Under the pieces are notes generated by a model. The model worked only from the letters and a program-made list of their open reading frames with translations, was not told the origin of the DNA and did no database searches. From Flagellimonas sp. S3867 (lineage in GTDB: Bacteria > Bacteroidota > Bacteroidia > Flavobacteriales > Flavobacteriaceae), in assembly GCF_014698935.1 (NCBI RefSeq), contig NZ_JACVMN010000003.1, positions 124,001-188,000 of the forward strand: a DNA stretch of 64,000 nt, in the 5' to 3' direction. A program made the translations under genes and the position numbers. Positions 50,179 to 58,627 of this stretch are shown piece after piece (within the stretch, counting starts at the first letter, position 1; every line of letters begins with the position of its first letter).

Positions 50179-50221
50179 TGACAAGTATCATATTTTAATG
50201 CATGCGGGCTTTGTAGTTTAG
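50179..50221 (+). promoter_or_regulatory. FNR/FixK-like operator and -7 element for the GCS2-CBS gene
   Basis: TGAC-AAGT-ATCA at 50179-50190 and TAGTTTAG (7 of 8) at 50214-50221. It is a separate operator from that of hemN, three helical turns away on the divergent side. Confidence 0.7.
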
Positions 50222-50250
50222 TCCATGTCAAATCAGAATTAACAACTGAT

Positions 50251-52095
50251 ATGGGTGAACATATAGTACAAAGTAAATTTGACCAAGCGGAACGAAAAGC
50301 GTTTGTCCAACACCTTATTGATGATATCAAGGCCATGGAGATCATGGTGCAGCAAGGGATGATTGAAAACGATATAGTAAGAATTGGTGCCGAGCAAGAA
50401 ATGTGTCTGGTCAATACAGATTATAGACCTTCTGCAATATCACTTGATCTTATTGAAAAAATAGATGACGCACACTTTACTACAGAGTTGGCCAGTTACA
50501 ATCTGGAAGCTAACCTTGATCCTTTTACTTTAGATAAAAATTGCTTTTCAAAAGTCGAAAAACAATTAAGGGAGTTGTTGGGAAAAGCAGAGGCCGAAGC
50601 AAATAAAATGGACACAAAGGTGGTGCTGACGGGCATTCTGCCAACAATTAGCAAAAATGAACTTGGGATTGATTTTATGACCCCCATTCCACGATATTAT
50701 AAAATAAACGATGTTTTAACGGCATGGCGGGGAGATCACTTTACCCTAAAAATAAAAGGTGTGGATGAATTGTCATTGCACCATGATTCTGTTTTGTTTG
50801 AGGCGTGCAACACAAGTTTTCAGTTGCATCTTCAGGTTTCATCCGATGATTTTATAAAAAGCTATAATTGGTCGCAGGCAATTGCGGGGCCGGTTCTTGG
50901 CATTTCATGCAATTCACCTTTACTTATGGGCAGGGAGCTTTGGAAAGAGACCCGTATTGCCCTTTTTCAACAAAGTTTGGATACCCGAAAATGGAGTCAT
51001 TTGCCCAAAGAACAAGTTGCTCGGGTAAGTTTTGGTGAACATTGGCAAAAAGATTCGGTGGTAGAAATATTCAAAGAAGACATTTCGACACATCGTATCC
51101 TTTTGACCAAACCCATAAAACAAAATTCACTTTTATTGCTTGAAAATGGGGCTATTCCAAAATTGGAAGCCCTAAATCTTTTCAATGGAACTGTGTACAG
51201 ATGGAACAGGCCGTGTTATGGAGTTGGAAACGGAAAACCCCATCTCCGAATCGAGAATAGGTACATTCCTTCGGGCCCCTCCGTAATCGACCAAATGGCA
51301 AATTTTGCATTTTGGGTAGGTTTGATGGTTGGTAGACCCGAAAAATATGATAACATTTCCGAAATAATGGATTTTAGGGAGGCCAAGTTAAATTTCATGA
51401 AATCGGCAACCAATGGTAGGCAAACCATACTTTCTTGGTTAGGCAAACCTATGACCTTAAAAAAACTGATTCGAGAAAAGCTTTTGCCAATAGCTTATGA
51501 GGGCTTAAAAAAATATAATGTTGCGGATAAAGACATCAATTACCTTTTGGGCATTATTGAGGCAAGAACCAAGGGAAGTACGGGTGCTGAATGGCAAGTA
51601 AGAAATTTTCGAAGATTGGGGAAGCAAATGAAAACTGACACTGCCTTGGTTGAAATGACCAGAGCCATCTATACCAATCAGCAAAATAATTTGCCAGTGC
51701 ACCAGTGGCCAAATATTGAAAATGTTGATCAAGCCAAAAAACCTTTTAAATGGGTGGAGCAGATCATGTCAACCAAGCTCATGAAGCTCTACGAAGACGA
51801 TTTTGCGAATTTGGCCATATCAATAATGCAATGGAACAACATACACCATCTACCCATTGAAAATGGCAAAGGAGATTTGGTGGGTCTTTTAACTTGGAGC
51901 CATATAGAGAAGTTTGGGAATATGCAGGATAACCATGCCAGAGTTTCAGATATTATGATAAAAAAAGTGGTGACCGTAAGACCAAGAACAAAGATTGAAA
52001 CAGCAAAAAAACTTATGGAAGACTATCAAATTGGATGCTTGCCCGTGTGTTCTGGGTCTAGTTTGGTAGGTATAATCAGCAAAGTTGATATTTAG
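50251..52095 (+). CDS. Glutamate-cysteine ligase-like (GCS2) domain fused to CBS domains
   Basis: A protein of 614 residues. Residues about 40-420 resemble the GCS2 carboxylate-amine ligase family: IGAEQEMCLVN (metal and substrate glutamates), EANLDPFTL, and RIENRYIPSGPSVIDQMAN. The C-terminal ~120 residues form a CBS pair (ISIMQWNNIHHLPIENGKG, then VSDIMIKKVVTVRPRTKIETAKKLM and IGCLPV). CBS pairs bind adenine nucleotides, so the ligase could be energy-gated. Whether it makes gamma-glutamylcysteine or another amide is unknown. It is followed one base later by an aspartoacylase-like hydrolase. Confidence 0.75.
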   Translation: MGEHIVQSKFDQAERKAFVQHLIDDIKAMEIMVQQGMIENDIVRIGAEQEMCLVNTDYRPSAISLDLIEKIDDAHFTTELASYNLEANLDPFTLDKNCFSKVEKQLRELLGKAEAEANKMDTKVVLTGILPTISKNELGIDFMTPIPRYYKINDVLTAWRGDHFTLKIKGVDELSLHHDSVLFEACNTSFQLHLQVSSDDFIKSYNWSQAIAGPVLGISCNSPLLMGRELWKETRIALFQQSLDTRKWSHLPKEQVARVSFGEHWQKDSVVEIFKEDISTHRILLTKPIKQNSLLLLENGAIPKLEALNLFNGTVYRWNRPCYGVGNGKPHLRIENRYIPSGPSVIDQMANFAFWVGLMVGRPEKYDNISEIMDFREAKLNFMKSATNGRQTILSWLGKPMTLKKLIREKLLPIAYEGLKKYNVADKDINYLLGIIEARTKGSTGAEWQVRNFRRLGKQMKTDTALVEMTRAIYTNQQNNLPVHQWPNIENVDQAKKPFKWVEQIMSTKLMKLYEDDFANLAISIMQWNNIHHLPIENGKGDLVGLLTWSHIEKFGNMQDNHARVSDIMIKKVVTVRPRTKIETAKKLMEDYQIGCLPVCSGSSLVGIISKVDI

Positions 52096-52096
52096 T

Positions 52097-53314
52097 ATGC
52101 CAGCAGTCCAAAATCCAGTTAAGCAACACGTTTTGGTCAAGCGGATCATTGGTCATTTACAAGGGAAGAATAAAGGCCCAACAGTTGTGTTCTTTGCCGG
52201 TATCCATGGTAATGAGCAAGCAGGTGTGTTGGCATTGAACCGTGTTTTTCAAAACCTGGAACAACATAAAAGCGGTATAAATGGCGAAATATATGCCATA
52301 GCCGGAAACCTTCAAGCGCTTGATAAAAAAGTTAGGTTCCAAACCGAAGATTTAAATAGAATTTGGATCCCGGATAGGATTCAGACCATCCTATCAAAAA
52401 ATGGAGAATGTAGTGAAGAGGAGATAGAGTTACTTCATTTACATGAATTACTTTTCAATATTCTAAAAAAGGGAAAACCACCATTTTACTTTATCGACCT
52501 ACATACGACTTCTAGTGATACCATGCCTTTTGTTGTGTTGAATGATAGCTTGCTCAACAGAAAATTTGCCTCAAATTATACGCTACCGATTATTCTTGGG
52601 ATTGAGGAATATCTTAAAGGGGCGCTTTTGAGTTTTATAAACGATATGGGTTATGTTTCGTTAGGCTATGAGAGCGGACAACATGATGACCCAAAAGCTG
52701 TGGTAAATTGTGAAGAGTTTATTCGCTACACATTGAAGATTGCTGATTCAGTAGGTTTTGATCAAGGTAAAAAGACTTTTTTGGAGAACGAAATCTTTAC
52801 TCAGCACAAATCCTTGCCCATTTTTTATGAAATTTATTACCAATACCGTATAGAATCCAAACATGATTTTAAAATGCTTCCAGGGTTTGTCAATTTTCAA
52901 CAAATCGCTAAAGGAATAGCCATTGCCCACTGTAATGGAACGGTTATGCAAACGGATCGCAAAAGACAAATTTTTATGCCATTGTATCAAGATCAAGGGA
53001 GTGAGGGATTTTATTTTATACGGCCCATTCCTAGAGCACTTCTCTGGTTATCAAAAGGTCTCAGACGATTTAAGGTAGACCATTTTTTAGTGAAATTGCC
53101 AGGTATTGATTGGAAGTCCAAAGAAAATGGGACCATGATGGTGGATCAAAAAGTAGCCAGGTTTATGGCTAAATCGTTTTTTCATTTATTGGGTTATCGC
53201 GCTAGGCAATACGATAGCGCGCATCTAGTGGTGAAAAGTAGGGAAGCTGCCTCAAAAACCAAAGAATATGAGAACGCAAGTTGGTTTAGGGGCAAAAAAA
53301 GAGGCCCATATTAA
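52097..53314 (+). CDS. Succinylglutamate desuccinylase/aspartoacylase family hydrolase
   Basis: About 405 residues from the ATG at 52097 (MPAVQNPVKQHVLVKRIIGHL). Zinc motif GIHGNEQAG (His and Glu), a later zinc histidine in YFIDLHTTSSDTMPF, and a C-terminal beta domain ending near residue 345. It hydrolyses an N-acyl amino acid or similar amide. It is tightly coupled to the GCS2-CBS ligase, so the pair may make and break the same kind of amide bond. Its 3' end also holds a terminator for the convergent tonB gene. Confidence 0.8.
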   Translation: MPAVQNPVKQHVLVKRIIGHLQGKNKGPTVVFFAGIHGNEQAGVLALNRVFQNLEQHKSGINGEIYAIAGNLQALDKKVRFQTEDLNRIWIPDRIQTILSKNGECSEEEIELLHLHELLFNILKKGKPPFYFIDLHTTSSDTMPFVVLNDSLLNRKFASNYTLPIILGIEEYLKGALLSFINDMGYVSLGYESGQHDDPKAVVNCEEFIRYTLKIADSVGFDQGKKTFLENEIFTQHKSLPIFYEIYYQYRIESKHDFKMLPGFVNFQQIAKGIAIAHCNGTVMQTDRKRQIFMPLYQDQGSEGFYFIRPIPRALLWLSKGLRRFKVDHFLVKLPGIDWKSKENGTMMVDQKVARFMAKSFFHLLGYRARQYDSAHLVVKSREAASKTKEYENASWFRGKKRGPY

Positions 53315-53323
53315 TTGGGCCTC
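53295..53323 (-). terminator. Terminator for tonB, embedded in the end of the hydrolase gene
   Basis: GAGGCCCA (53301-53308) pairs with TGGGCCTC (53316-53323). Read on the minus strand it is followed by seven T, so it acts on tonB transcripts; the plus side lacks a T-run. Confidence 0.8.
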
Positions 53324-53342
53324 AATCAAACCTTGTATTGTT

Positions 53343-54068
53343 CTATTTTATTGCAAAATTTATAGGTATGGCATACCTTACCTTGGTAGGTTTCCCCCGT
53401 TGTATTCCAGGTTTTACCTTGGGCAAAGAAGCAATTATACGTACAGCTTCTTTTTCCAAAAGTCTGTCCGGGCCTCGTTTCTGGATATTACTGACCTCTC
53501 CTTTTGAATTGATATCGAACTGCACAAAGACCTTACCTGAAATGCGCATTTCTAAAGCGGTCTGAGGATATTTAAAATTTTTGATAATGTGTTTCTGCAC
53601 CATTTGGTTGAAGCATTCCTTGCGTTCTTCCTGAGTTTCATAAATTTCACATCCAGGAAATACGGGGACATACTCCACAACGGCGAAGGGAACAACAACA
53701 TCTTCCTCAACTTCACCAACCTCTACATCATCTATGTTCACCACGGCATCTTCGATATACACTTCTTGGCTACTTTCAGTACTTTCAATAACCGTTTCCT
53801 CCACATCGTCCACATCCTCTACAATTTCAATAATATCGGGGGCAGCAGGCGGTGGCGGTGGCGGCGTGGTTCTAAGAATTTCTGTGATGGGAACATCCTC
53901 TTTGAGGTCATCCGTTACCTCTATGGTATTTAAAGCCACGGATTCTTTTTCGTAGGTCTTCACCTCCAACGATTGCCAAGTGACGAAAAGCACTGAGGTA
54001 AGACCAATCATAAAATAAAGGCTGCTATTGCGACCAATATCTGCATTTGGATTCTTTTTCGGTTTCAT
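53343..54068 (-). CDS. Energy transducer TonB
   Basis: A protein of 241 residues. An N-terminal membrane anchor (SLYFMIGLTSVLFVTWQ), the Pro-rich TTPPPPPPAAP, a long acidic stretch of Asp, Glu and Val, and the C-terminal TonB domain (KNFKYPQTALEMRISGKVFVQFDINSKGEVSNI, ending RYAIPINFAIK). It couples proton-motive force to outer-membrane receptors. ExbB and ExbD are not adjacent. An FNR-like promoter makes this a condition-specific TonB. Confidence 0.92.
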   Translation of the reverse strand: MKPKKNPNADIGRNSSLYFMIGLTSVLFVTWQSLEVKTYEKESVALNTIEVTDDLKEDVPITEILRTTPPPPPPAAPDIIEIVEDVDDVEETVIESTESSQEVYIEDAVVNIDDVEVGEVEEDVVVPFAVVEYVPVFPGCEIYETQEERKECFNQMVQKHIIKNFKYPQTALEMRISGKVFVQFDINSKGEVSNIQKRGPDRLLEKEAVRIIASLPKVKPGIQRGKPTKVRYAIPINFAIK

Positions 54069-54090
54069 GACTCATCTTATTTAATTGATA

Positions 54091-54133
54091 TAAAAATAGA
54101 TACCTCTAAAACCAAAAAATATGATAATAATCA
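54091..54133 (-). promoter_or_regulatory. FNR/FixK-like operator and -7 element for tonB
   Basis: TGAT-AATA-ATCA at 54122-54133 and TATTTTTA on the minus strand at 54098-54091, 23 bases apart. Confidence 0.75.
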
Positions 54134-54244
54134 GCTAAATCGTTGGAATTCAGAACTCCTTTGTGCACCATAGGATTTCAATACCTAATAATGTAGTAGG
54201 ACGCTGCCTTTGTATTGGCCCTTTCTTTCGGCAACGGCAAAACA

Positions 54245-54287
54245 TGATTTCCATCATATTTTAAATCTGGGGCCGACGTTACTTTTG
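54245..54287 (+). promoter_or_regulatory. FNR/FixK-like operator and -7 element for usp-SLC13-pckA-pfkA
   Basis: TGAT-TTCC-ATCA at 54245-54256 and TACTTTTG (perfect) at 54280-54287, 23 bases apart. The start is predicted near 54292, 30 bases before USP 11. Confidence 0.85.
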
Positions 54288-54321
54288 AACTGATGATTTT
54301 GTTCAATTAAATATATATGGT

Positions 54322-55113
54322 ATGAGTAGTATAGATAAAATTTTGGTTCCCTTTGATTTTTCAGAAGCCTCCATCAACGCTTTGGAATATGTGGTAAACT
54401 TTGTCGGCCCAAATAGAGAGGTTGATGTTTATGCGCTTTATGTGTCCACAATGCCCATTGCAAAATCAGATATGGATTCACTTAAAACGGATTTTAAGAA
54501 AACAATAGACTCCTTTAAAAAAAAGGTAAAAAAAGCACCGGTAATCATCAGTAAAACAGGTGAAGTCATAGAATCAATCCTATCTGCCCGGGAAGAATAT
54601 TATGCCGATTTGATTATTATGGGAACCATGGGTGATCAAGTAACGGATGAGGCTATAACCAATACCTCAAGATTGGTACTCGAAGCTAATTGTCCGGTAA
54701 TATCTATTCCTTTCGGTTGCAATCTAAAAGAACCAAAAGATATAGCCTTGGTTATGGGAAAAGAAGAGATTGATGACAAGAAGGTGCTTAGAACACTGTT
54801 GGACATTGCCCGAACATTTGATTCAAGAGTACATGTGCTAACCATATATAAAGAGTCCGTTTATGCAGAGGAATCTGTGGTGGAAAGCACTGAACATTTA
54901 TTGGAGTACTATCTCGAGCATTTTTATGAAGAACATGCTTTTACCAAAAACCAGGATGTTGAGGAAGGTATTTTGGACTACATCAACAAGAAAAATATAG
55001 ATATGCTTGCCATTTTACCTCGAAATCATGCCAGGATGAGTACTCCTTCTGAAGGAAGGTTGACAAAGCTGTTGACCCTGCACTCAGAAATTCCTGTTTT
55101 GACCTTGGATTGA
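54322..55113 (+). CDS. Universal stress protein with altered ATP loop (USP 11)
   Basis: A protein of 263 residues and the only plus-strand USP. It begins KILVPFDFSEASINALEYV. Its loop reads MGTMGDQVTDEAITNTS, so the third glycine of GxxG-x9-G is Asn, suggesting weak or no ATP binding. It heads an operon with an SLC13 transporter, pckA and pfkA, so it may act on central carbon flow or the transporter; no partner is known. Confidence 0.88.
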   Translation: MSSIDKILVPFDFSEASINALEYVVNFVGPNREVDVYALYVSTMPIAKSDMDSLKTDFKKTIDSFKKKVKKAPVIISKTGEVIESILSAREEYYADLIIMGTMGDQVTDEAITNTSRLVLEANCPVISIPFGCNLKEPKDIALVMGKEEIDDKKVLRTLLDIARTFDSRVHVLTIYKESVYAEESVVESTEHLLEYYLEHFYEEHAFTKNQDVEEGILDYINKKNIDMLAILPRNHARMSTPSEGRLTKLLTLHSEIPVLTLD

Positions 55114-55133
55114 TTCACCATAGCAATTAAGTT

Positions 55134-56969
55134 ATGATTACATTATTGGTAATACTCGGTATTACAATCACCTTGTTCATATGGGGTAAATTTCCACCCG
55201 ATGTCGTGGCCCTTATGTCCATGCTATCGCTTTACCTTTCAGGTATATTGGATATCACGGAGACACTCTCTGGGTTTAGTAACACGACGGTAATAATGAT
55301 TGCCGCCTTGTTTATAATTGGAGAAGGACTATCTAGAACCGGATGGACCGCTATTGCAGGACGTTACTTTGTAAAATGGGCCAAAAAAAGCGTTCCAAGA
55401 TTGTTGGTTATTGTAACCTTGGGCTCCAGTTTGTTGTCGGGTTTTGTGAGTAACACAGGTACAGTGGCGGCTTTATTGCCAGTTACCGTTACAGCAGCAT
55501 GGAGTGCGGGCACCTTGCCCTCCAAATTGTTGATGCCCGTTGCTTTTGGTTCCAATACAGGCGGTTTGCTCACACTGACAGGAACACCTCCAAATATAAT
55601 TGCAAGCAATGCCTTGGTGGAAAATGGTCTTGAAGGATTCTCATTCTTCGAGTTTGCACTCATAGGATTGCCATTGCTGCTGATTTCCATACTGTATTTC
55701 CGTTATGTAGGGTATCGATTGTTACCGAGTCATAGTACAAAAAACAAACCCATGGCCATTGATCAGGAAATGCACAAATGGATGGAGAATTACAGTATTG
55801 GCGATAATTTGTATCGTTTGCGCATTAGATCAATGTCGCCATTGATAAATACCAAAGTTGGAGAATGGGATTTTGAAAAAACATACAATATTTCGTTGAT
55901 GCGTTTAAAGCGCAGACACCCCAATCCGTTGCAAAGGGTACATGAGTTTGTAGAATTGCCCGACGACGATACTGAAATGCGCTATCATGATATTATTACG
56001 GTGAAAGGTGACGTCGGTGATGTGGACAAGTTCATTTTAGAGTTCCATCTGGGGGTGATTCCGTTAAAACCCGAGCGAGATACCCTTGTGCAAGAATTGA
56101 TCAATCAAGAAGTGGGTATGGCCGAAATGATCATCACACCAAAATCGGTTTTTGTTGGTAAGACAGTTCCTTTGGGACATTATTTAAAACAGACCGGGGT
56201 GCAACTTTTGGCAGCATCAAGAAATAATGCGCCGTTAAAAGGAAAAATAAAGATAAAAGCCGGCGATGCATTTGTAATTCGAGGGCAATGGGAAAATATT
56301 GAAGCATTAAAATCGGTATATGAAAATTTGGTGATTTCAGGAAGTCCCGAAGCACTCTCCAAAAATGTGGATGTGCTTACGCCTAAAAGCTATATTGCCC
56401 TGGCCACTTTAATCTTAATGGTATTGCTCTTGGTGCTGAAGCTGCTGCCAGGGGCAATTGCAGCACTCGTTTGTGCTGGAATTATGATGTTAACCGGTTG
56501 TGTACCCATTACCAAAGCATATAAGGGTATTAGTTGGACAAGTGTGATCATGATAGCGGCAATGATACCAATGGGTCTGGCGCTTCAAAAAACAGGTGCT
56601 GCCCAATTGGCTGCAAATAGTTTGGTTGGGGCATTAGGAAACATTCACCCTACCGCGTTGTTGGCAGGTATATTTCTGCTAACTACAACATTTAGTCAAA
56701 CCATCAACAATTCAGCTACAGCGGTGCTCATGGCACCCATTGCAATTATGGCCTCAACAACACTCGGGGTATCACCTAAACCCTTTATGATAGGAGTGGC
56801 AATCAGCGCATCAACAGCATTTTTAACTCCAGTGGGAACTACCACGAATGCCATGGTACTTTCCTCTGGAGGATATAGATTTATCGACTATGTAAAAGTG
56901 GGAGGGCCCTTACTTCTCCTATTCTTCTTAACAACATTGATACTAGTTCCTATAATATGGAGCTTTTAA
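55134..56969 (+). CDS. SLC13/DASS family permease with RCK_C domains
   Basis: A protein of 611 residues. About 11 helices in two halves with SNT-type hairpins (VSNTGTVAALLPVT, GSNTGGLLTLTGTPPN; NNSATAVLMAPIA, TPVGTTTNAMVL). Between the halves (about 220-400) are two TrkA-C/RCK_C domains. The family moves dicarboxylates, sulfate or citrate with sodium. Neighbouring pckA suggests C4-dicarboxylates, but members with RCK_C domains also include sulfate and unknown carriers. It is 20 bases after USP 11. Confidence 0.85.
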   Translation: MITLLVILGITITLFIWGKFPPDVVALMSMLSLYLSGILDITETLSGFSNTTVIMIAALFIIGEGLSRTGWTAIAGRYFVKWAKKSVPRLLVIVTLGSSLLSGFVSNTGTVAALLPVTVTAAWSAGTLPSKLLMPVAFGSNTGGLLTLTGTPPNIIASNALVENGLEGFSFFEFALIGLPLLLISILYFRYVGYRLLPSHSTKNKPMAIDQEMHKWMENYSIGDNLYRLRIRSMSPLINTKVGEWDFEKTYNISLMRLKRRHPNPLQRVHEFVELPDDDTEMRYHDIITVKGDVGDVDKFILEFHLGVIPLKPERDTLVQELINQEVGMAEMIITPKSVFVGKTVPLGHYLKQTGVQLLAASRNNAPLKGKIKIKAGDAFVIRGQWENIEALKSVYENLVISGSPEALSKNVDVLTPKSYIALATLILMVLLLVLKLLPGAIAALVCAGIMMLTGCVPITKAYKGISWTSVIMIAAMIPMGLALQKTGAAQLAANSLVGALGNIHPTALLAGIFLLTTTFSQTINNSATAVLMAPIAIMASTTLGVSPKPFMIGVAISASTAFLTPVGTTTNAMVLSSGGYRFIDYVKVGGPLLLLFFLTTLILVPIIWSF

Positions 56970-56987
56970 CTTTTTAAAATTTGGATT

Positions 56988-58616
56988 ATGAGCGAAATAG
57001 CAGAAAAAACAAAAGATTTAAGCAAATATGGCTTAAAGAATGTCAAGGCACTTTGGAATCTTAGTGCCGAGGACTTACAACGAATTACCCTTGAAAAGGG
57101 AATGGGAGTGGAATCTGAAAACGGTACCCTCGCTATTAACACGGGAAAATTTACCGGTCGTTCCCCAAAAGATCGTTTTTTGGTAAAAGATGACTATACC
57201 AAAGACAGAATTTGGTGGGGCCGAATTAACAAACCAATTTCTCCTGAAAATTTTGACAAACTTTATGATGAAGTGGTGAATTATCTTTCAGGAAAGGAAA
57301 TTTATATAAGGGATGCAGCCGTTTGTGCCGACCCAAAATATAGAACAAACGTACGAACCGTTACGGAGTTCCCTTGGTCCAATTACTTTATCAAGAATAT
57401 GTTTCTAAGACTTTCAGAAGAAGAGTTGAAAGATTTTGATGAAGATTGGCTGGTGCTTTGTGCCCCTGGTTATGAATGCCCAAATCCAAAAGAATTTGGA
57501 ATCATTGCCGGGAACTTCTCCATTCTTAACTATACCAGAAAAGTGGCCCTTGTGGGTGGGTCTGAATATCCTGGAGAAATGAAAAAAGGCATTTTTACTG
57601 CGCTGAACATGATTCTTCCTGTGGATAAAAATGTCTTACCGATGCACTGTTCTGCCAATGTAGGGGTAAAAGGAGATACCGCAATCTATTTTGGATTGTC
57701 TGGAACAGGTAAAACAACTTTGTCAGCAGACCCAGACCGAAAACTAATCGGTGACGATGAGCACGGTTGGACCGCTGATAATACCATCTTTAATTTTGAA
57801 GGAGGTTGCTACGCAAAAGTCATAGATTTGACCGAAGAAAAAGAACCGGACATTTATCGGGCCATTAGACCAGGGGCATTGTTGGAAAATGTAGTGTTTA
57901 AGGAAGGAACAAAAGAGGTGGACTTTTTTGACAGTAGTATCACGCAGAACACCAGGGTGAGCTACCCCATCGAACATATCGATAATATTCAAGTACCTTC
58001 ATACGCTTCAAACCCCAAGAATATTTTTTTCTTGACCTGTGATGCATTTGGGGTATTGCCTCCGGTATCAAAATTGACCCCAGGACAAGCTGCCTACCAT
58101 TTCATTTCTGGATATACGGCAAAAGTTGCGGGTACAGAGGCTGGAATAAATGAGCCAGTGCCTTCTTTTTCGGCTTGTTTTGGAGAGCCCTTTATGCCCT
58201 TGCATCCAACAGTTTATGCCGAAATGTTGAGCAAAAAAATGACTGAGGCGGGTGTAAACGTTTGGTTGATTAATACAGGATGGAGTGGGGGTCCCTATGG
58301 TGTGGGCTCAAGGATAAAATTGAAGTACACCAGAGCCATGATTTCTGCTATCTTGGAAGGTAAATTGGATGAAGTTGAGCTGGAAGTACACCCAATTTTT
58401 GGTTTGCATATGCCAAAATACTGCCCAGGAGTGCCTACGGAGATATTGGATCCGATGAATACTTGGCTGCAAAAAGGTGCATATGTTAGCAAAGCAATAC
58501 AATTGGCACACTCATTCCATATAAATTTTGATAAGTTTGCTAGTGAAGCATCTGAAGAAATACTCAATGGAGGGCCACTTATCGATTCCCACCATGCTTT
58601 GGAGGACCATTTTTAA
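56988..58616 (+). CDS. pckA: Phosphoenolpyruvate carboxykinase (ATP)
   Basis: A protein of 542 residues, normal for ATP-type PEPCK. The P-loop is GLSGTGKTT from G236 (K242), with KLIGDDEHGW (metal site), FTGRSPKDRF near the start and RIKLKYTRAMI at the adenine side. It interconverts oxaloacetate plus ATP with PEP, CO2 and ADP in the cytosol. In succinate-forming anaerobes it runs in the carboxylating, ATP-forming direction; position in an FNR-like operon with pfkA makes that direction plausible here. Confidence 0.95.
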   Translation: MSEIAEKTKDLSKYGLKNVKALWNLSAEDLQRITLEKGMGVESENGTLAINTGKFTGRSPKDRFLVKDDYTKDRIWWGRINKPISPENFDKLYDEVVNYLSGKEIYIRDAAVCADPKYRTNVRTVTEFPWSNYFIKNMFLRLSEEELKDFDEDWLVLCAPGYECPNPKEFGIIAGNFSILNYTRKVALVGGSEYPGEMKKGIFTALNMILPVDKNVLPMHCSANVGVKGDTAIYFGLSGTGKTTLSADPDRKLIGDDEHGWTADNTIFNFEGGCYAKVIDLTEEKEPDIYRAIRPGALLENVVFKEGTKEVDFFDSSITQNTRVSYPIEHIDNIQVPSYASNPKNIFFLTCDAFGVLPPVSKLTPGQAAYHFISGYTAKVAGTEAGINEPVPSFSACFGEPFMPLHPTVYAEMLSKKMTEAGVNVWLINTGWSGGPYGVGSRIKLKYTRAMISAILEGKLDEVELEVHPIFGLHMPKYCPGVPTEILDPMNTWLQKGAYVSKAIQLAHSFHINFDKFASEASEEILNGGPLIDSHHALEDHF

Positions 58617-58627
58617 GATATAAAAGA

